From Brachypodius melanocephalos (Eukaryota; Chordata; Aves; Passeriformes; Pycnonotidae): a stretch of DNA of 64,000 bases. Shown here one piece after another: positions 41,235-53,525 of the stretch; the stretch's first letter is position 1; every line of letters starts with the position of its first letter. The notes under the pieces are model-generated. The model was not told where the DNA came from. It made no database searches and saw nothing but the letters and a program-made list of their open reading frames with translations. The stretch covers positions 41,914,310 to 41,978,309 of the forward strand of contig VZSR01003807.1 in assembly GCA_013398615.1 (NCBI GenBank), in the 5' to 3' direction. The translations under genes and the position numbers were made by a program.

Positions 41235-42150
41235 AATCATTGTGATAAGATCCAGAAAGGAGTTCTGAAACAGGTCTAGATTTGAAGCTGGATCCACCTA
41301 ATTGCACGAGGTTGCCCAGTCACCTCTAATTTCATTGCAATTGTCTTTAAGAATGGAGGTTCTACAACCTCTGTGGGTGATCCATTTCAGCTCTTGACTA
41401 TATTGTAAAGAATTATTTAGCAATAGCTAACTGGAATTTGCAATTCGTGGCCATTGTCCCATATTATTTTGCTATGTACTTTCAAGTAGGGTCTGGCTTT
41501 TTCTTTATGAATCTCTTAGACGGATGAGGTCAGTGTTAAGATTTCTCCTTTAACCTTGTCTTCTCCAAAGAAGCCCAAACCCAGCTGTTTCCATCCCTTT
41601 GTGTGTGTCACAGCTCCTAATCTGCACTGTTGCCTTGCCCCGGATCCTCCAGTCTGTCAATGTATTTGAGGAGTCCAAACTCAGACACTTCTAAAGTAGC
41701 TCACATGGGCTGACTAGAGGGAAATAAGTAAAATTATTTTTCCCACTTGCCAGCTACACTCTTGCTAACATAGCTCAGTGTTAATTAATCTTTGTAGTTG
41801 CAAATTTCGACTGCTGATTAGTCCTTGACCTGCTGACACCTTGGAACTCAGGACATCTTCTACAAAGCTGCTTTTTTTCCCCGGGCGGATCCCAGCCTGC
41901 ACTTGTAGGGTTATTCTATCCCAGATGCAGGACTTTGCATCAATTTCTTTTTAACTACATGAGGTTCTTCTCTGCCCATTTCTTTAGCCTGTCTAGATCT
42001 GTCTGTCTTCATCTCCTCCATGCTGGCTGCTCCCCATGATATAGTATTGCCCACAAACCTGCAGAGGGTATATTCTATCCTAGCACACATTAAACACTGT
42101 CAGCCTCTGGGGAACACCATTTGGAACTTCTTGTTAGAGTTCATATTGCA
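41235..42150 (-). mobile_element. Old, eroded CR1 LINE copy
   Basis: The plus strand begins 'cacagaatcattgtgat' and can be followed as a reverse-oriented CR1 through scattered conserved blocks: ggttgcccagtcacct, tggaggttctacaacctct, 'ggtctggctttttct', cttctccaaagaagcccaaaccc, gcaggactttgcatcaat, catgaggttcttctctgccc, and ctctggggaacaccat near 42107. The order matches the CR1 3'-UTR, then the C-terminal part, then the reverse-transcriptase core read backwards. Many substitutions and indels separate the blocks and no frame survives, so this is much older than the other copies. Confidence 0.75.
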
Positions 42151-42280
42151 AAATCCCCTATGGCTGTGATGTATTCACACACCTAACAGAAGGAAGTATA
42201 GTGTCTGGGGTTACCTGTCCACTACTGCTCTTTAACAGAAACTGATTAAAATGTCTGGGGTTTGGATGTTTGGTTGGATG

Positions 42281-42344
42281 GTTTGGGGGTTTTTTTTGGG
42301 TTTTTTTTTGTTTTTGTTTTTTGGTTTTTTGTTTTGTTTTGTTT
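42281..42344. repeat. T/G low-complexity tract (GTTTT-like)
   Basis: Runs of 4-9 T are broken by single or clustered G residues, becoming a regular gtttt pattern at the right end. Confidence 0.9.
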
Positions 42345-45300
42345 TCATTTCCTCACTGATTTCTGTTCCTGAAATCAAGAACCCTCCAGTTTAACCAACT
42401 TTGTTGGCATATGCTTTTGAACACACCTCTTATGTGATCCTCTGATTTCCTGTTTTACTAGCTGAAACAGAACCAAAACCTAGGGACGGTTGAAAGTGGA
42501 GTTATCTGCTGCCCCAAGATAGCAAGGGGCACATAGTAGGAAAGAAGAGAAGCAAAACCTCCTGCCTGCTTGCAAACTCACAGCCTCTTAGAGGTTTGCA
42601 TTTGTCCTGCCAATTTAAGCATGAATGACAAACAGCAACAGAAAGCATCATATTATACTGTATTCTCAAATGCTGAATACATATATGGATTTCATTAAGT
42701 TTTCATTAGTTCAGTGAAAAGCCCATCTGTGAACTCCAGTGAACACAACACATTAACATGGAATCCAAACAGAACATCTGGTAAACTCTAAAGAAAGTTC
42801 AAGTAGAAACTAGTCTGTGACTAACTGGAAAAAGTAAATTTTAAAGCAAAAAAGCACTCTTCCAATTCATGACTCAATAAAAACCACACTGTTCATTAAC
42901 AGCCACTCAACATAATAGAAATTGTACAACACAAAGAAAATTTATTTACATTTATTAGGAATAAGGAAAATAGGTTGCTTTATTTCACTGAGAAACCTTG
43001 CATCCATTCATATGACAGTTCAATTTATTTCCAGTTTTCTAGCACTCCTAACACTAATTTTACTGTGCTACAGGCATACTTGTACCAAAATACCCACAAG
43101 CTTCTAAAAGGCACTTTGAGGCTCTGCGAAGCATAAATTTGGATAAGAAATTGTTGTCAATGACGGCAGGAGCTGCTGAGAACCAAAGTGACAAATGTAG
43201 CCCTGAAATAAGCTTTTTTTATTCACTTCTCTGTTCTATGAAGTGACCAAAGATCATGTAGCTGCCCTGGCCACTTGCCCTTACCCAACACCATTTCTAC
43301 TGGCACGAGATAACTTTTACTTAGCTACTAGCTGACAGCCTGAAACAGAAACTGATAATGTTTATTAAGAAAACACTGGCCTTTATCAATTCTATCAGTT
43401 TAACAGAATTTTTAAGTAACACACCCTATTTAATAGCTGAAGAGAGATGACAGTGCCAATGCATTTGGATTGTGGATTTTTTTCTTTCCCAGTATGAGGA
43501 TTGATTGACTGCTGGGAAGACATCTCTTGCTGAAAAACAAAGGGCTTTATAAATATCAGGTTCATACGAGCTAGGAAAGCCAAAATACGTCTTGAACTTC
43601 TTTTCCACTGATTACTCCGTGCATTAAAGTTTTGAGGCCCAGCTAATATGGGAGAATTCCAGAACTGAAATTGTTGTACAAAGTCAGTTTCAGAACAATG
43701 TAACCACAATAATCCCAACTCTGATGACATCCATAAATCTTCATACCGGGGAAAGAATGAGGTGCTAAATAAGATGTATTTATATTGTAATTTGTTCATG
43801 AAATCTCAAGTTGGCAACTGAAGGAAACAATTAAATATGTACTTATTTTTCTTAAAATTACCAGAACAGATTTTACCATAAAGTCTGAATGTGTGATTTT
43901 ACTTCTATTTTTAGGTATATTGAAGGCCTAGAAAATGTCAAGAAAATGTATTTTTGTGGAAAAATCTGTGCTGTGGACATGAAAAAGTTGAATGACATTT
44001 CCAGAACACTGGATAATCTTGTCAGCTGGTGTAAATTAGTGTGATTTGAGCATACTTCAAGAATGTATGCTAGCATCATCTGATAGCTCTGTGAAATAAA
44101 ATAAACCAACCAACCCAAACTTATAAGAATGTTTTTAACTGTTTCTTTTTAGATTCAAAATAAAATGTGTAAAAGATACCTGAGATTTTCCTTTCTGTGT
44201 CTCAAGAAATCTTGATGTGTCTGAAAACATTTCTGACTTTATTTCTTGAACAAAGAAAGCTGTATCAATATCAAAACCTTTAAAAAATTTTGTTATATAT
44301 TTCATACTCTGTATTTTAGTGGAAATACAAAAATCTGTTAGAAAGTGGATAATTTAATGCAGTAACTGCTTTTTAGCAAATTATTAATTTGTGTAGAGGT
44401 TGAGTGCTGAGACTGAACTATACTTATAGCAACACTCTGTAAGAAAACATTTGTTTTTTACAAGGTTAAGGAGGATAGAAAGGTTTAGCATATATACCAT
44501 TCTAGTTGTTCTCAATTAAAATTGAATCAGTGTATTTTTCTTTATCCTGTTACAGTATTTTCTTAAGCTTTTTTTGTGAAGGAGGCCCCCAATCCCGTTT
44601 TCTTTTGCTATTTTTTTTTTGTTTACTCTGCTTTGTTTTGTAAAATCTGCAGCTTGTAAATGAATGGGGTTTTTTTTCCTATATTAACTTTGTCCTTTAG
44701 GGCTGTGATCAGAAAGGGCAGGGTGACCCATGTCCCAAAGCATACTATAAAAAGTGACAAGGAGTATTCCCTGCCCCAGATGCATTGTTTCAGAGTCAGT
44801 AACAAAAGAAGCTGTGAGAAAGAAGTTATTTAATCATTACTATCAACCAGGAAAGGTGTATTACATATCATGAGACCACATGAAGGGCAAAACAAGAAAT
44901 GGTATGCAACACTCCAGATGCAAGAACTATCAAAAAAACCCCAGGAAACTTCAAGTTCTAGAGAGTGATTTCTTCTTCATTGTCTGACTTTACACTGGGA
45001 CAGCAGCTTTCCCCCCTGCCCCCTGAAGGGATGTCTGAGGCCAAGTTAAACATAAAGAAGGAAGCGTTATCTTTGTAGCTGTGTGGGGTTCCTGCTGCTG
45101 GTAGGTTTTGCAACAACACAGACTGCCAATCTGTGTTTACAAGTCACTGGTGATACGGGAAAGTTCTGCGGGATCCTAAATGGCATTGAGGGCCAGCTGA
45201 CTGCTATTTCAGTAAAACAGCTGAGGGTTTGTCATCAGGATCAAAAGAAGGCAGAGGTGGCTGTGGAACATGAACAGAGACATTGAGGAGAGAGAAAGCC

Positions 45301-45624
45301 CATTCAAAAGGCCACTGGTGGGGAAAGGCTACTAACCAAAACAGACCTTTAATCTGAATTCTTATAGTTTGTCTCATGTTTCTATTCAGCTGCTAGTCAT
45401 TCATTCACGTCTTGTTTTCTCATTCTTACAGCTCTATATTCCCACGACTCCTTCCAAAATGGTTTCAATGTCTTCATCAACGAGGAATACATCATCATGG
45501 TAATTTACCACATTTCCCCTGTTATTGGGAAGATGTAGCTATGAGATCAATCACCCAAAATAGAAAGAAACTATGTATCATGGTTTATGCCCCATCTGAA
45601 CTTTATTTTCTGTTTAACTCCTTC

Positions 45625-45645
45625 TTTTTTTTTTTTTTTTTTTTT
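45625..45645. repeat. Poly-T run of 21
   Basis: Twenty-one T residues. No TTTATT (reverse of AATAAA) lies in the 30 bp to the right, so an antisense processed retrocopy is not supported. Confidence 0.85.
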
Positions 45646-46129
45646 CATGAAGGACCATGTGTCAGGCCAAACCTTCAAAACAGAGGACTGAGTTATCTAT
45701 ATGCTCCCCATATTTTTTTGACAGTGACATCAGAGGTCATTAAGCTAGCTAAGCAATATCTTTGGTTTTTCACTTGTCTGTTCTCACAGATTCTTTTTTC
45801 TTTTGGTTTTGCAAAGTGCTTTGAATGTGAAATATAAATCTTGTAGAATTCCTTGTACAATTAAGGCTTAGAAGAAGCTGATGAGGAAAAAGTAATCTAA
45901 AACAAGTAAGGTAGGGAGGAATATGCTAAAAAGAAGAAAAGAGAACAGAGAGAAGCTGAAAAGGAAAGGAATGTGCATGGGATAAGGGTTGCTTTGGTAG
46001 CTGTCAGACTGGTAGCTGTCTGAAATAACTACTGCACAATAACCATTACTTAATGTCTCTTGTGAGGACATGAAATGGGGGAGTTTGAGGTTCTTTGGGC
46101 AGTAAGGAAGGGGCACAGCACATTCACCT

Positions 46130-47386
46130 CTCTGGACTGAACAGAACAGACTTTGGCCTCTTCAAGGATCTGCTTGGTAAATTACCACGGGATAAAGACC
46201 TTGGGGGAAGAGAGGCCCAAGAAATCTGGATCAATGATCACCTCCTCTAAGCTCAGGAACAATGAATCCCAATGAAGAGGAAGGCAAGCAAAAATGCTGA
46301 GGGCTGACATATGGACAAACAAGAACTTTGTGACAAACTCAGCACATAAAGGACGCTTACAAAGGATGGAAGCAGAGACAGGTAGACTGGGAGGAATGCA
46401 GAAAAAATTTGTCAAAGCAGCCAGGGATTGGATTAAAAAAGCTAAAGCCCTGAGAGAATTAGATCTCACCGAGGATATCAATGGCAATAAGAAAAGTTTC
46501 TGTAGGTATGTCAGTGATAAAGGGAAGACTTGGGAAAGACTTGGTCTCCCTCTGGAAGGAAACAGGAGGCCTGGTTATCCAGATGGAGAAGGCTGAGTGA
46601 CTTTTCTCCCTTAGTCTTCACAGACAAATGCACCAGCCACACCACCCACGTCACAGAAGGCAAGGCAGGGACTGGGAGAATGAAGCACCACCCAGTGCAA
46701 AGGATCAGTTCTAGGACCATCTAAGGAACCTGAACCTGCACAGATCCATAGGACCTGATGAGATGCAGCTGTGTGTCCCAAGGGAAATGGCAGGTGAAGT
46801 GACTAAGCCACTATCCATCCCATTTGAGAAGTCTAGGCATTCTGGTGAAGTTCTCATGATCTGGAAAAGTGGTAACATAACTTTCGTTTTTAAAAAAGGG
46901 AATCATCATCTTAAGGTCAGTCAGTCTGATTTTGGTGCTTGGCAAGGTCATGGAGAAGCTCTTCCTGGAAACTATTCTAAGACATGTGGAAAATAAGGAG
47001 GTGATTGGTTGCAGTCTGTATGGTTTCACTGAGGGCTAATTGTGCCTAACAAATTTGGTGTCCTTCCATGACATGGTTACAGAATTGGTGGATAGGAAAG
47101 GAGCAACTGACATAATCTACCTGGACTTGTGCAAAGCATTTGACACTGTACTGCATGTCTCCCCTGTCTCTAAACTGGAAAGACATGGATTTCCTGACTA
47201 GAGGGCTTGGTGAATAAGGGATGGGCTGGGCGGTCACACTCTGAGACTTGTGGTTAATGGCTCGATGTCCAAGGAGAAAGTGGTGATGAGTGACATCCAT
47301 CAGGGGCTGGCATTGAGAATGGCACTATTTAACATCTTTACTGCTGACATGAACAGTAGGGTTGACAGCACTGTCAGCAAGTTTGT
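46130..47386 (+). pseudogene. CR1 ORF2 remnant, linker and RT fingers/palm
   Basis: ORF2 of CR1 encodes an apurinic-type endonuclease plus reverse transcriptase that primes on nicked target DNA. This part keeps the linker and the RT up to just before the catalytic aspartate pair. Motif A is present with its first aspartate in YLDLCKAFDTV. Motif B, normally a GVPQGS-like stretch, is degraded to SDIHQGLAL. Several stops (for example after FTEG at about 47038) and frame changes show that it is dead. The endonuclease is missing at the 5' side because of truncation. Confidence 0.85.
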
Positions 47387-47574
47387 CCACAGAACCACAG
47401 AATGGCTGGACTTTGAAGGAACATTTGCAGTTCATCTAGGCCAACCCCCTGTAAAGCAGATTCACCAAGGGTATGTTGCACAGGGTTTCATCCAGGCAGG
47501 TTTTGACTGTCTCTGGGGAAGCAGATTCCACAACCTCTCTGCAAAACCTGTTGCAGTGGTCTGCCACTCTCTTG
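47387..47574 (-). mobile_element. Nested CR1 3' fragment inside the larger CR1
   Basis: The plus strand switches abruptly to a reverse-oriented CR1 3' end: tail units cacagaaccacagaatgg, then ggccaaccccctgtaaag, then 'gcagattccacaacctctct' and 'ctgccactctc'. The host element resumes at 'caccaagctgtgtggtgc'. The insert is about 190 bp and 5'-truncated. A 5-bp word, ccaca, is present at both junctions (47387-47391 and 47575-47579) and may be a target duplication. Its tail type (CTGTGGTTCTGTG in sense) is shared with the copy at 59598-59873, suggesting the same subfamily. Confidence 0.88.
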
Positions 47575-48325
47575 CCACACCAAGCTGTGTGGTGCAGTCA
47601 ACACACCGGAAGAAAGGGATGCCATCCAGAGACAGGCTGGACAGGTGGCCTGTGTGAACCTCATGAAGTCCAAGTGCAAGGTCCTGTACAAGTGTTGGTG
47701 AAATCCCAAGCACAAATACAGGATGGAAAATGAGTGGATTGAGAGTAGTCCTGAGGAAAAGAAGTTTGGGCTGTTGGTGGAGAAGCTCAACATGACCAAG
47801 CAATGTGTCATTGCAGCCCAAACATATCCTGGCTACATCAAAAGCAGTGTGACTACCAGGTCAAGGGAGCCCCTCTACCCTGCTCTCATGAGACCCACTT
47901 GGGATATGTCCATCTCTTGGGCCCTCAAAATAAGAAAGATATGGAGCTATGGAGCAGGTCCAGAGGAGGGTCATGAAGATGCTCAGAGGGTAGGTGCACC
48001 TCTTCTGTGAAGACTGAGAGAGTTGGGGTTGTTCAGCCTGGAGCAAAGAGGGCTCCAAGGAGACCCTAGAGAGGTGTTCAGTACCTAAAAGGGGCCTACA
48101 GCAAGCCAGAGTGAGACTAATAAGAGGACATAGTGGTGAGACAAGGGGTAATGGCTTTAAACTGAAAGAAAGTTGATTACATATTAGATACTAAAAAGAA
48201 ATTCTTACCTGTGAGGGTGGTGAAGCGCTGGAACAAGTTGTCCAGAGAAGTTGTGGATCCCTCATTCCTGGAAGTGTCCAAGGCCAGGTTGTATGGAGCT
48301 TTGAGCAACCTGGTCTAGTGGAAGG
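47575..48325 (+). pseudogene. CR1 ORF2 remnant, after the RT active site
   Basis: After the insert the frame resumes as the RT thumb and C-terminal region: NTPEERDAIQR, the CVNLMKSKCKVLY stretch, ENEWIESSPEEKKFGLLVEK (from 47726) and KSSVTTRSREPLYPALMRP. The C-terminal block (RVVKRWNKLSREVVDPSFLE, about 48216-48275) precedes the 3'-UTR. Frame shifts separate these parts, so no product is possible. Confidence 0.85.
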
Positions 48326-48407
48326 TGTTCCTGCCCACAGCAGGGAGGTTGGAACTGGGTGACTTTTAAGGTCTCTTTGTCCCCACACCAGTCTGTGACA
48401 CTATTTG

Positions 48408-51400
48408 AAAAATACTTCAACTCCAAAGACTTGATTTACAAATAAAACTAAAATCAGCTTAGCTGATTTAGGTTTAGCCTGAAATGAAGCTGGTTTTGTT
48501 TTGGGGATTTTGGGGTTTTCTTTTGCAGGGGGAAGGAATGTTTTCACATGGGAACTTGTATGGAACAGTTAAATTCTGTTGGAATACCTTCTGGTACAAG
48601 GTTTGCTGCCCATTTCCTTCTGACTAGATGAGATTTCAGCATGTTTCTTCTACATGGGGCTGCTATCAAGGCCTGATTCTGATTTCATTTATATAGCACC
48701 ATTTTATACCAGCATACCCAAATAACCTCATTGGAGAGATTCCTAGTTTAGTCTGGTATGAGATCTGTATCAGGACATTAAATTGTTTGAATAGATGCTT
48801 TCTCTGTTTAATAGCCAAGATGAAAAAAGTTTGGATCAAACTACGAATACTTTTTGCTTCTCATCCTTGCTGAAATGAAAATGTAGTAAAAATAGTTTAA
48901 TACAATACAACACATTGGCCTGAGATGAAAGGTTTCATATACTCTAAGTAAAACAAAAAAGGGAGGATTCACAAAATAAAAATTCCTTAAGCTGCTGCTG
49001 TTCTCTTCCTCTCCCTTTTAGTCACTAGTTCAAGGTTAGACTTTTCCCTCATATTCGGAAATATAGATACTGCATTTTTGAAGCATTTCAAGCCAATACC
49101 TTAACAACCAAGCTATATGCCATTCTAAGAGAAAAATTGATCTCCTTTCTGTGATGTTTTACACCCACTTTAAATAGCATTCATCTCAGCACACAAGTCA
49201 AATTCATCTGATCAAATTCAGATGTCCATATCTAGACATCTCCAATTTCCTTTAAATAATAGCAAGAAATAAGTACTTTGAGGTTTTATTACCTTAAGAC
49301 CCAAAATAAGCATGACATTTTTCTTTGACCTTCAAGCTGTAAATGTGCATTCCTGCCTTATGCCACCAAGCTCTCTTACTGTATGCCAGACAACTTTTAA
49401 TGTCACAGAGAACATTTCTGCCTACACTGTCCTCTACAGTGCCAGCTCTCATGGTGTGCACAGAGCATACAGACACTGTTACTGGGTAAAACCAATGGAT
49501 GCTGAGCTGGGCAGGTATGGATATGTATTCAAGTGTCCAGGATCTCAATTTTATCTGTTTCTCACACTTTTGTCTGAGGAATGCTTTGCTGCTTTCCAGT
49601 CAGACTTAAGCCAGGGCAACTAAAACGCAAATGCAGTCAATAATTTATAACATTTAACAGAGAAAACTGCAGGTGGTTTTGAGACAGAAGTGAGAAAATT
49701 AAACACAAATATAATTTATTCTCCTTATTTGTGTGAGATAAATGTAGAAATAGAACTTGGTTCTGATTCTCAGCTAGGACCAGATAATGGCCTATATGTT
49801 CTATTCCATTTTGGAATAACAGCAGGGTTGAAGCCTCTGTTTTCCTCTAGGTGTATTGTGACCAGGTGGTTTAAACTTAGAATTCTACTTCTTTTTTCTG
49901 AATATCAAATGGGTACTTAAAAAAGGCACAAGTGTAACATGGAGATGTAAAGTAGTTCATGCACAGCAGAGCAGTTAAAACAGGAGCATCCTAACACATC
50001 ACCTCACAGAACCTTCCAGCTTGATGACACTCAAGAGAGAGGGGGAAGACATTGAGTTAAATGTTTAGAGTGGACCAGGATTTGAAGGCCCTGCCATGTG
50101 GATATATAAACAATAAAGTGAAGCCTCTAAAGCCATCATGTCAGACCTATTCTACTCCATTTCCTCATAGTCCTTAGAAAAACAAAAATTGGTGAAGCAA
50201 GCCTTTTTCTCAAATGCCAAAATGTAAAGTCAGGCATATCAAACACACATTTTAAATCTATTGGTTGAAGGAGAAAATCTGTATGCTCTAGTACCCAACC
50301 TAACACTTTGCCCCCCACATATTTATGTGGTTGTAGATATATTAAAAAAAAAAAAAAGTTCACAACTAATCAGTAAATTCAGACTAAATTTGGAAATTTT
50401 GTAAGAATGAAAGTATATTTAGATTTAAAGACATCCAACACCTGAAAAAATAGCTTTAAGCACAATTAGTCTGACATACGCTCAGAAGCTCTCAAAAATT
50501 ATGCACCAAATGCTGCCCTCTCTTTGCATTGCATCATCCTTAAACCCCTCAGCAGCCTACAGAATTTACAGGATTTACATGTTGTCTAGATAGCACTACA
50601 TTATATGATGACCACATCCATGACCTCTGTAAGAATAAAAATGTCCCCTGCTTCTGTTACCTGGCAACAGGGGAAGGTCTGCTGTGTAACATAGTGCTGA
50701 TTCCTTATGCTGTACACACATTTTAAAGGCATAATCTAATTCTGTAACTTGTTATATCTCTTTATCCCACCCCAACCTGTGTAAATAAGTACTTGAATAA
50801 GAATTTGGGATCACTCAAATGAAAATTCAGGGAGTGAATGAAGTCTCCCTTTCTTTTTTTCTAAGTAGATCACAATCTCAGTAAAGAGTACGCTGCTGAT
50901 GCCAGGAAAGAGGAGGAGGGCAAGAATTCTGCTGCAGAGGATTTGTGAGGTGTGGAGTTATTTTAATATTGCTGGATGAAAAATCTCTTACTAAAATAAG
51001 AGTTGGGAATGAATCCACTTCCACCAGAGTGGAGGAATGTTGGCTTCAACAGTTTTAAATGCTCCAATAAAAATGCTACATTTTTATAATTCTGTCTATG
51101 TTCACTTTCAACTTGGTCTCCATAAATTGCTGACACTTGATGAAAGCTCTGGCCTAGGCATTTCATTTTCATTAGCTTTATCTATATTTCATAATTTTGT
51201 GCTCTATAAGGAGAAAAATACATTAAAACCTGAACAAAAACAAGTTACACACATGAAGCATATATGATATATACCATGGGATGACACAGTTCTAGGACAC
51301 AACAAGAGTGTAAACATACTAAAATAAACATTAAATGTTAAGGCATAAACCTGATCTGAAATGCCAAATAAATGTGCAATTATTTCAGAATTTTTGCTTA

Positions 51401-51663
51401 AGAACTGTATATTTCATGACTTAATTCACATTCTTCCAAAAAAGCAAATAGGATGGTGTTTCTAGGAAGAATTTCTTAATTTTATTTAATTTTTTTAAAA
51501 GTCTTGACTGAATTAGTATTGTGGAAAGAAGAGTTTATTCAATTTATAAAACACATCTCTCTCTTCCATAGTTTTTTAATATCTCCATAGGAGGAGCAGG
51601 GATACTTCAATGAAACATTTTTTCATCAGATTTTTTTTTCAATTCGATTGTAATTTCTTTTCC
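48408..51663. other. Unique AT-rich DNA, nothing recognised
   Basis: No named transposon or exon. A 103-codon plus-strand frame (49312-49623) overlaps an 84-codon minus-strand frame and neither has a motif. An A run of 14 lies at 50344-50357. Confidence 0.5.
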
Positions 51664-52120
51664 AGAGAACCATGAAATCACTTAGGTTGGAAGGCATCTA
51701 TGAAGATTATTTTGTCTAACAACATGCTCAGGGCAGGTTCAGCCAATCAGGCTTCTGAGGGTCATGTCCATTTGGGTTTTGAAGATCTTCAAGAAACAAA
51801 ATTGTCTCTGGGCATTTTGGTCCAATCTGAAAATCCTCATGGAGATTTTTCTTTTTCCTCCTTATATTTAATGCAAAATTTCCATCTTCTGAATTTTTCC
51901 TCTCATCCTGTCTGTGCACCCATAAGAAGAGTCTGGGTCCATCCTCTTTGCATCATCTTTCCAGGTAGTTGTAGACATCAATAAGATTTTCTCCAAAGCC
52001 ACCACTAGAGAATGAACAAAATCAGCTTCCTCAAGCTCTCCTTTCATTTCGTGTACTATAATACTGGGACTATTCTGGCATCTCTGCTAGAGACACTCCA
52101 GTATGCTGAATTTTTCTTTT
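51664..52120 (-). mobile_element. CR1 LINE, diverged 3' portion
   Basis: The plus strand begins 'gagaaccatgaaatcactt' then aggttggaaggcatct, a reverse-oriented CR1 3' end, followed by recognisable pieces such as 'tttgaagatcttcaag', cctctcatcctgtctgtgca, 'agaagagtctgggtccatcc' and 'caggtagttgtagacatc'. The aagctctcctttcat and gagacactccagtatgc pieces extend it to about 52110-52120. Divergence and deletions are intermediate between the old 41 kb copy and the younger copies. No frame is intact. Confidence 0.8.
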
Positions 52121-53525
52121 TTCCTCAAAATCATAAGTAAAAAGCAGTGCAATGAGTAGGGACTTCAAATGTGAGGAGCAGGTTAAGATCCCTGTCGTGT
52201 ATATTTTGGAGTAGGAATCTGAAGTTCTATTTCTCTTCCAAATTTATGTTTAATTATTGAATTACAGTTCTTTGTCACCTTTTCTGCATCTTAGAAATAG
52301 TTCAACTTTATATAAATAATAAAATGTTCATCTTGAGTTAAAGAAAGTAAGAGCCTTCAACTCCAAAGGTGTAGATATTATTTCATATCTGTAGGCAAGT
52401 GAAACAGGACAAGGTGATAAAACTAAATCAGGCAACCTGTGAAAACATCCTTTGAGAATACTATTCTTTATAAAGGTGTGATTCTCTGACAAAAAGCAGG
52501 AAGAGATCCTGGCAGAAGTACAGAAGGAAAAAAATTACTCTGAAATATTGCCCTATTCAACAAAAATAGTAATATTTTTGGTTTCTGAAAACTAATAATT
52601 GATAATACAACATGCTTTTAAATTGAAATATGTTCTTTTAACTTCTTTTTAAAAAATGAATTTGAGCTGGATTAAAACATATGTTAATTCTTGAGAGCAA
52701 TTGTCAGAGTTTTAAAGGAATTGAATCTGATGTTTAATAACCTAGTAAATTTCTTGGTAGCAAATCCACCAGATATACATGTATGAATTCCAAGAGTAAA
52801 ACTATAGGTGCTCCACTTATGCTGGAGGTCTCCATTTTTTCTTGGAAGGGATTACTTTCATCAACATGCTAACTAAATTCTGGTTTTACAAAGCCTTGAG
52901 GACAAAAGGCCTACCCTAATGAACAGTTCCACTGACATCATCCAAGTCTTGTCTAAGTAAAAGATGGAGAATTTGAGGAAATGCACAGTTCTCAAGACTT
53001 TAGGACATGGTTTCCATATTGGACAGCAACAACTCCATAAATCACAAAGATTAAAAGATTAAATGCTGCCAGTATTTTAATTTAACATAAGGGTATGCAA
53101 AGAAGGAACTGAGCTAACTATTAGGAACTGAGCTAACTAAAATATTTTTAACATATTGTTACTAGTTAAATTAACTCCCTACTCAGGGTGTGACTCATGC
53201 ATATGTTTTTAATTTAACTTGAATAACACCAGCTTCATTTCTGAATATTCTACGGCTTCATTTTCCAAAGAGCACAGTTGAAAAATAATATGAAAACAAC
53301 TAGAGAAAACCATGCTTAAATAGGTAGCTAAGATTTTGAGTTGCACATAAGAGGTCTAAAGACACCATTCTGCTTTCTCTACTTTTCTAGTTCCCATTTT
53401 TGCCCTCTATATGTAGCAACTCTAGAGAAACAATCTTTTATATAATCTTTCTCTAAGGATGGTTTTACACTTACACATGAAAACAAGCCTAAAGAGAGGA
53501 GAAAGCTTGTATACATTGAATTACC
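52121..53525. other. Unique AT-rich DNA, nothing recognised
   Basis: Only a 17-bp duplicated unit at 53104-53139 stands out. There are no sizeable open frames. Confidence 0.55.
53104..53139. repeat. 17-bp duplication, period 19
   Basis: The unit aggaactgagctaacta occurs identically at 53104-53120 and 53123-53139 with two bases between. Confidence 0.9.

Larger units (their letters stand above)
42151..46129. other. Unique DNA with low-complexity tracts
   Basis: Contains the T/G-rich tract at 42281 and a 21-T run at 45625. A 134-codon minus-strand frame at 43395-43799 and a 141-codon plus-strand frame at 45412-45837 have no recognisable domain; the second reads through the T run as poly-phenylalanine. 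No gene is supported. Confidence 0.5.
46130..48407 (+). mobile_element. CR1 LINE, long copy interrupted by nested CR1
   Basis: This is the most complete CR1 in the window, about 2.1 kb once the insert is set aside. Reading the plus strand, sequence after the endonuclease is seen first (LFKDLLGK-like near 46160), then a lysine/arginine-rich linker (NGNKKSFCRYVSDKGK from about 46480), then reverse-transcriptase blocks: KPLSIPFEKSRHSGEV (from 46805), the metal-binding motif A (YLDLCKAFDTV, near 47120-47152) and LALRMALFNIF (near 47310-47340). An insert then breaks the gene, and ORF2 continues with NTPEERDAIQR (from 47604) and ENEWIESSPEEK. The C-terminal RVV-RWN block and a poor tail end near 48407. 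Frameshifts and stops are many. Confidence 0.92.

Noticed and set aside
43395..43799. 134-codon minus-strand frame
   Set aside because: No domain or low-complexity explanation, but also no support beyond being open. That length is within chance for the number of frames in 64 kb.
45625..45645. Poly-T run considered as antisense retrocopy tail
   Set aside because: No TTTATT close to the right and no coding similarity in the following sequence.
45412..45837. 141-codon plus-strand frame
   Set aside because: It depends on reading a 21-T run as poly-phenylalanine and has no domain.
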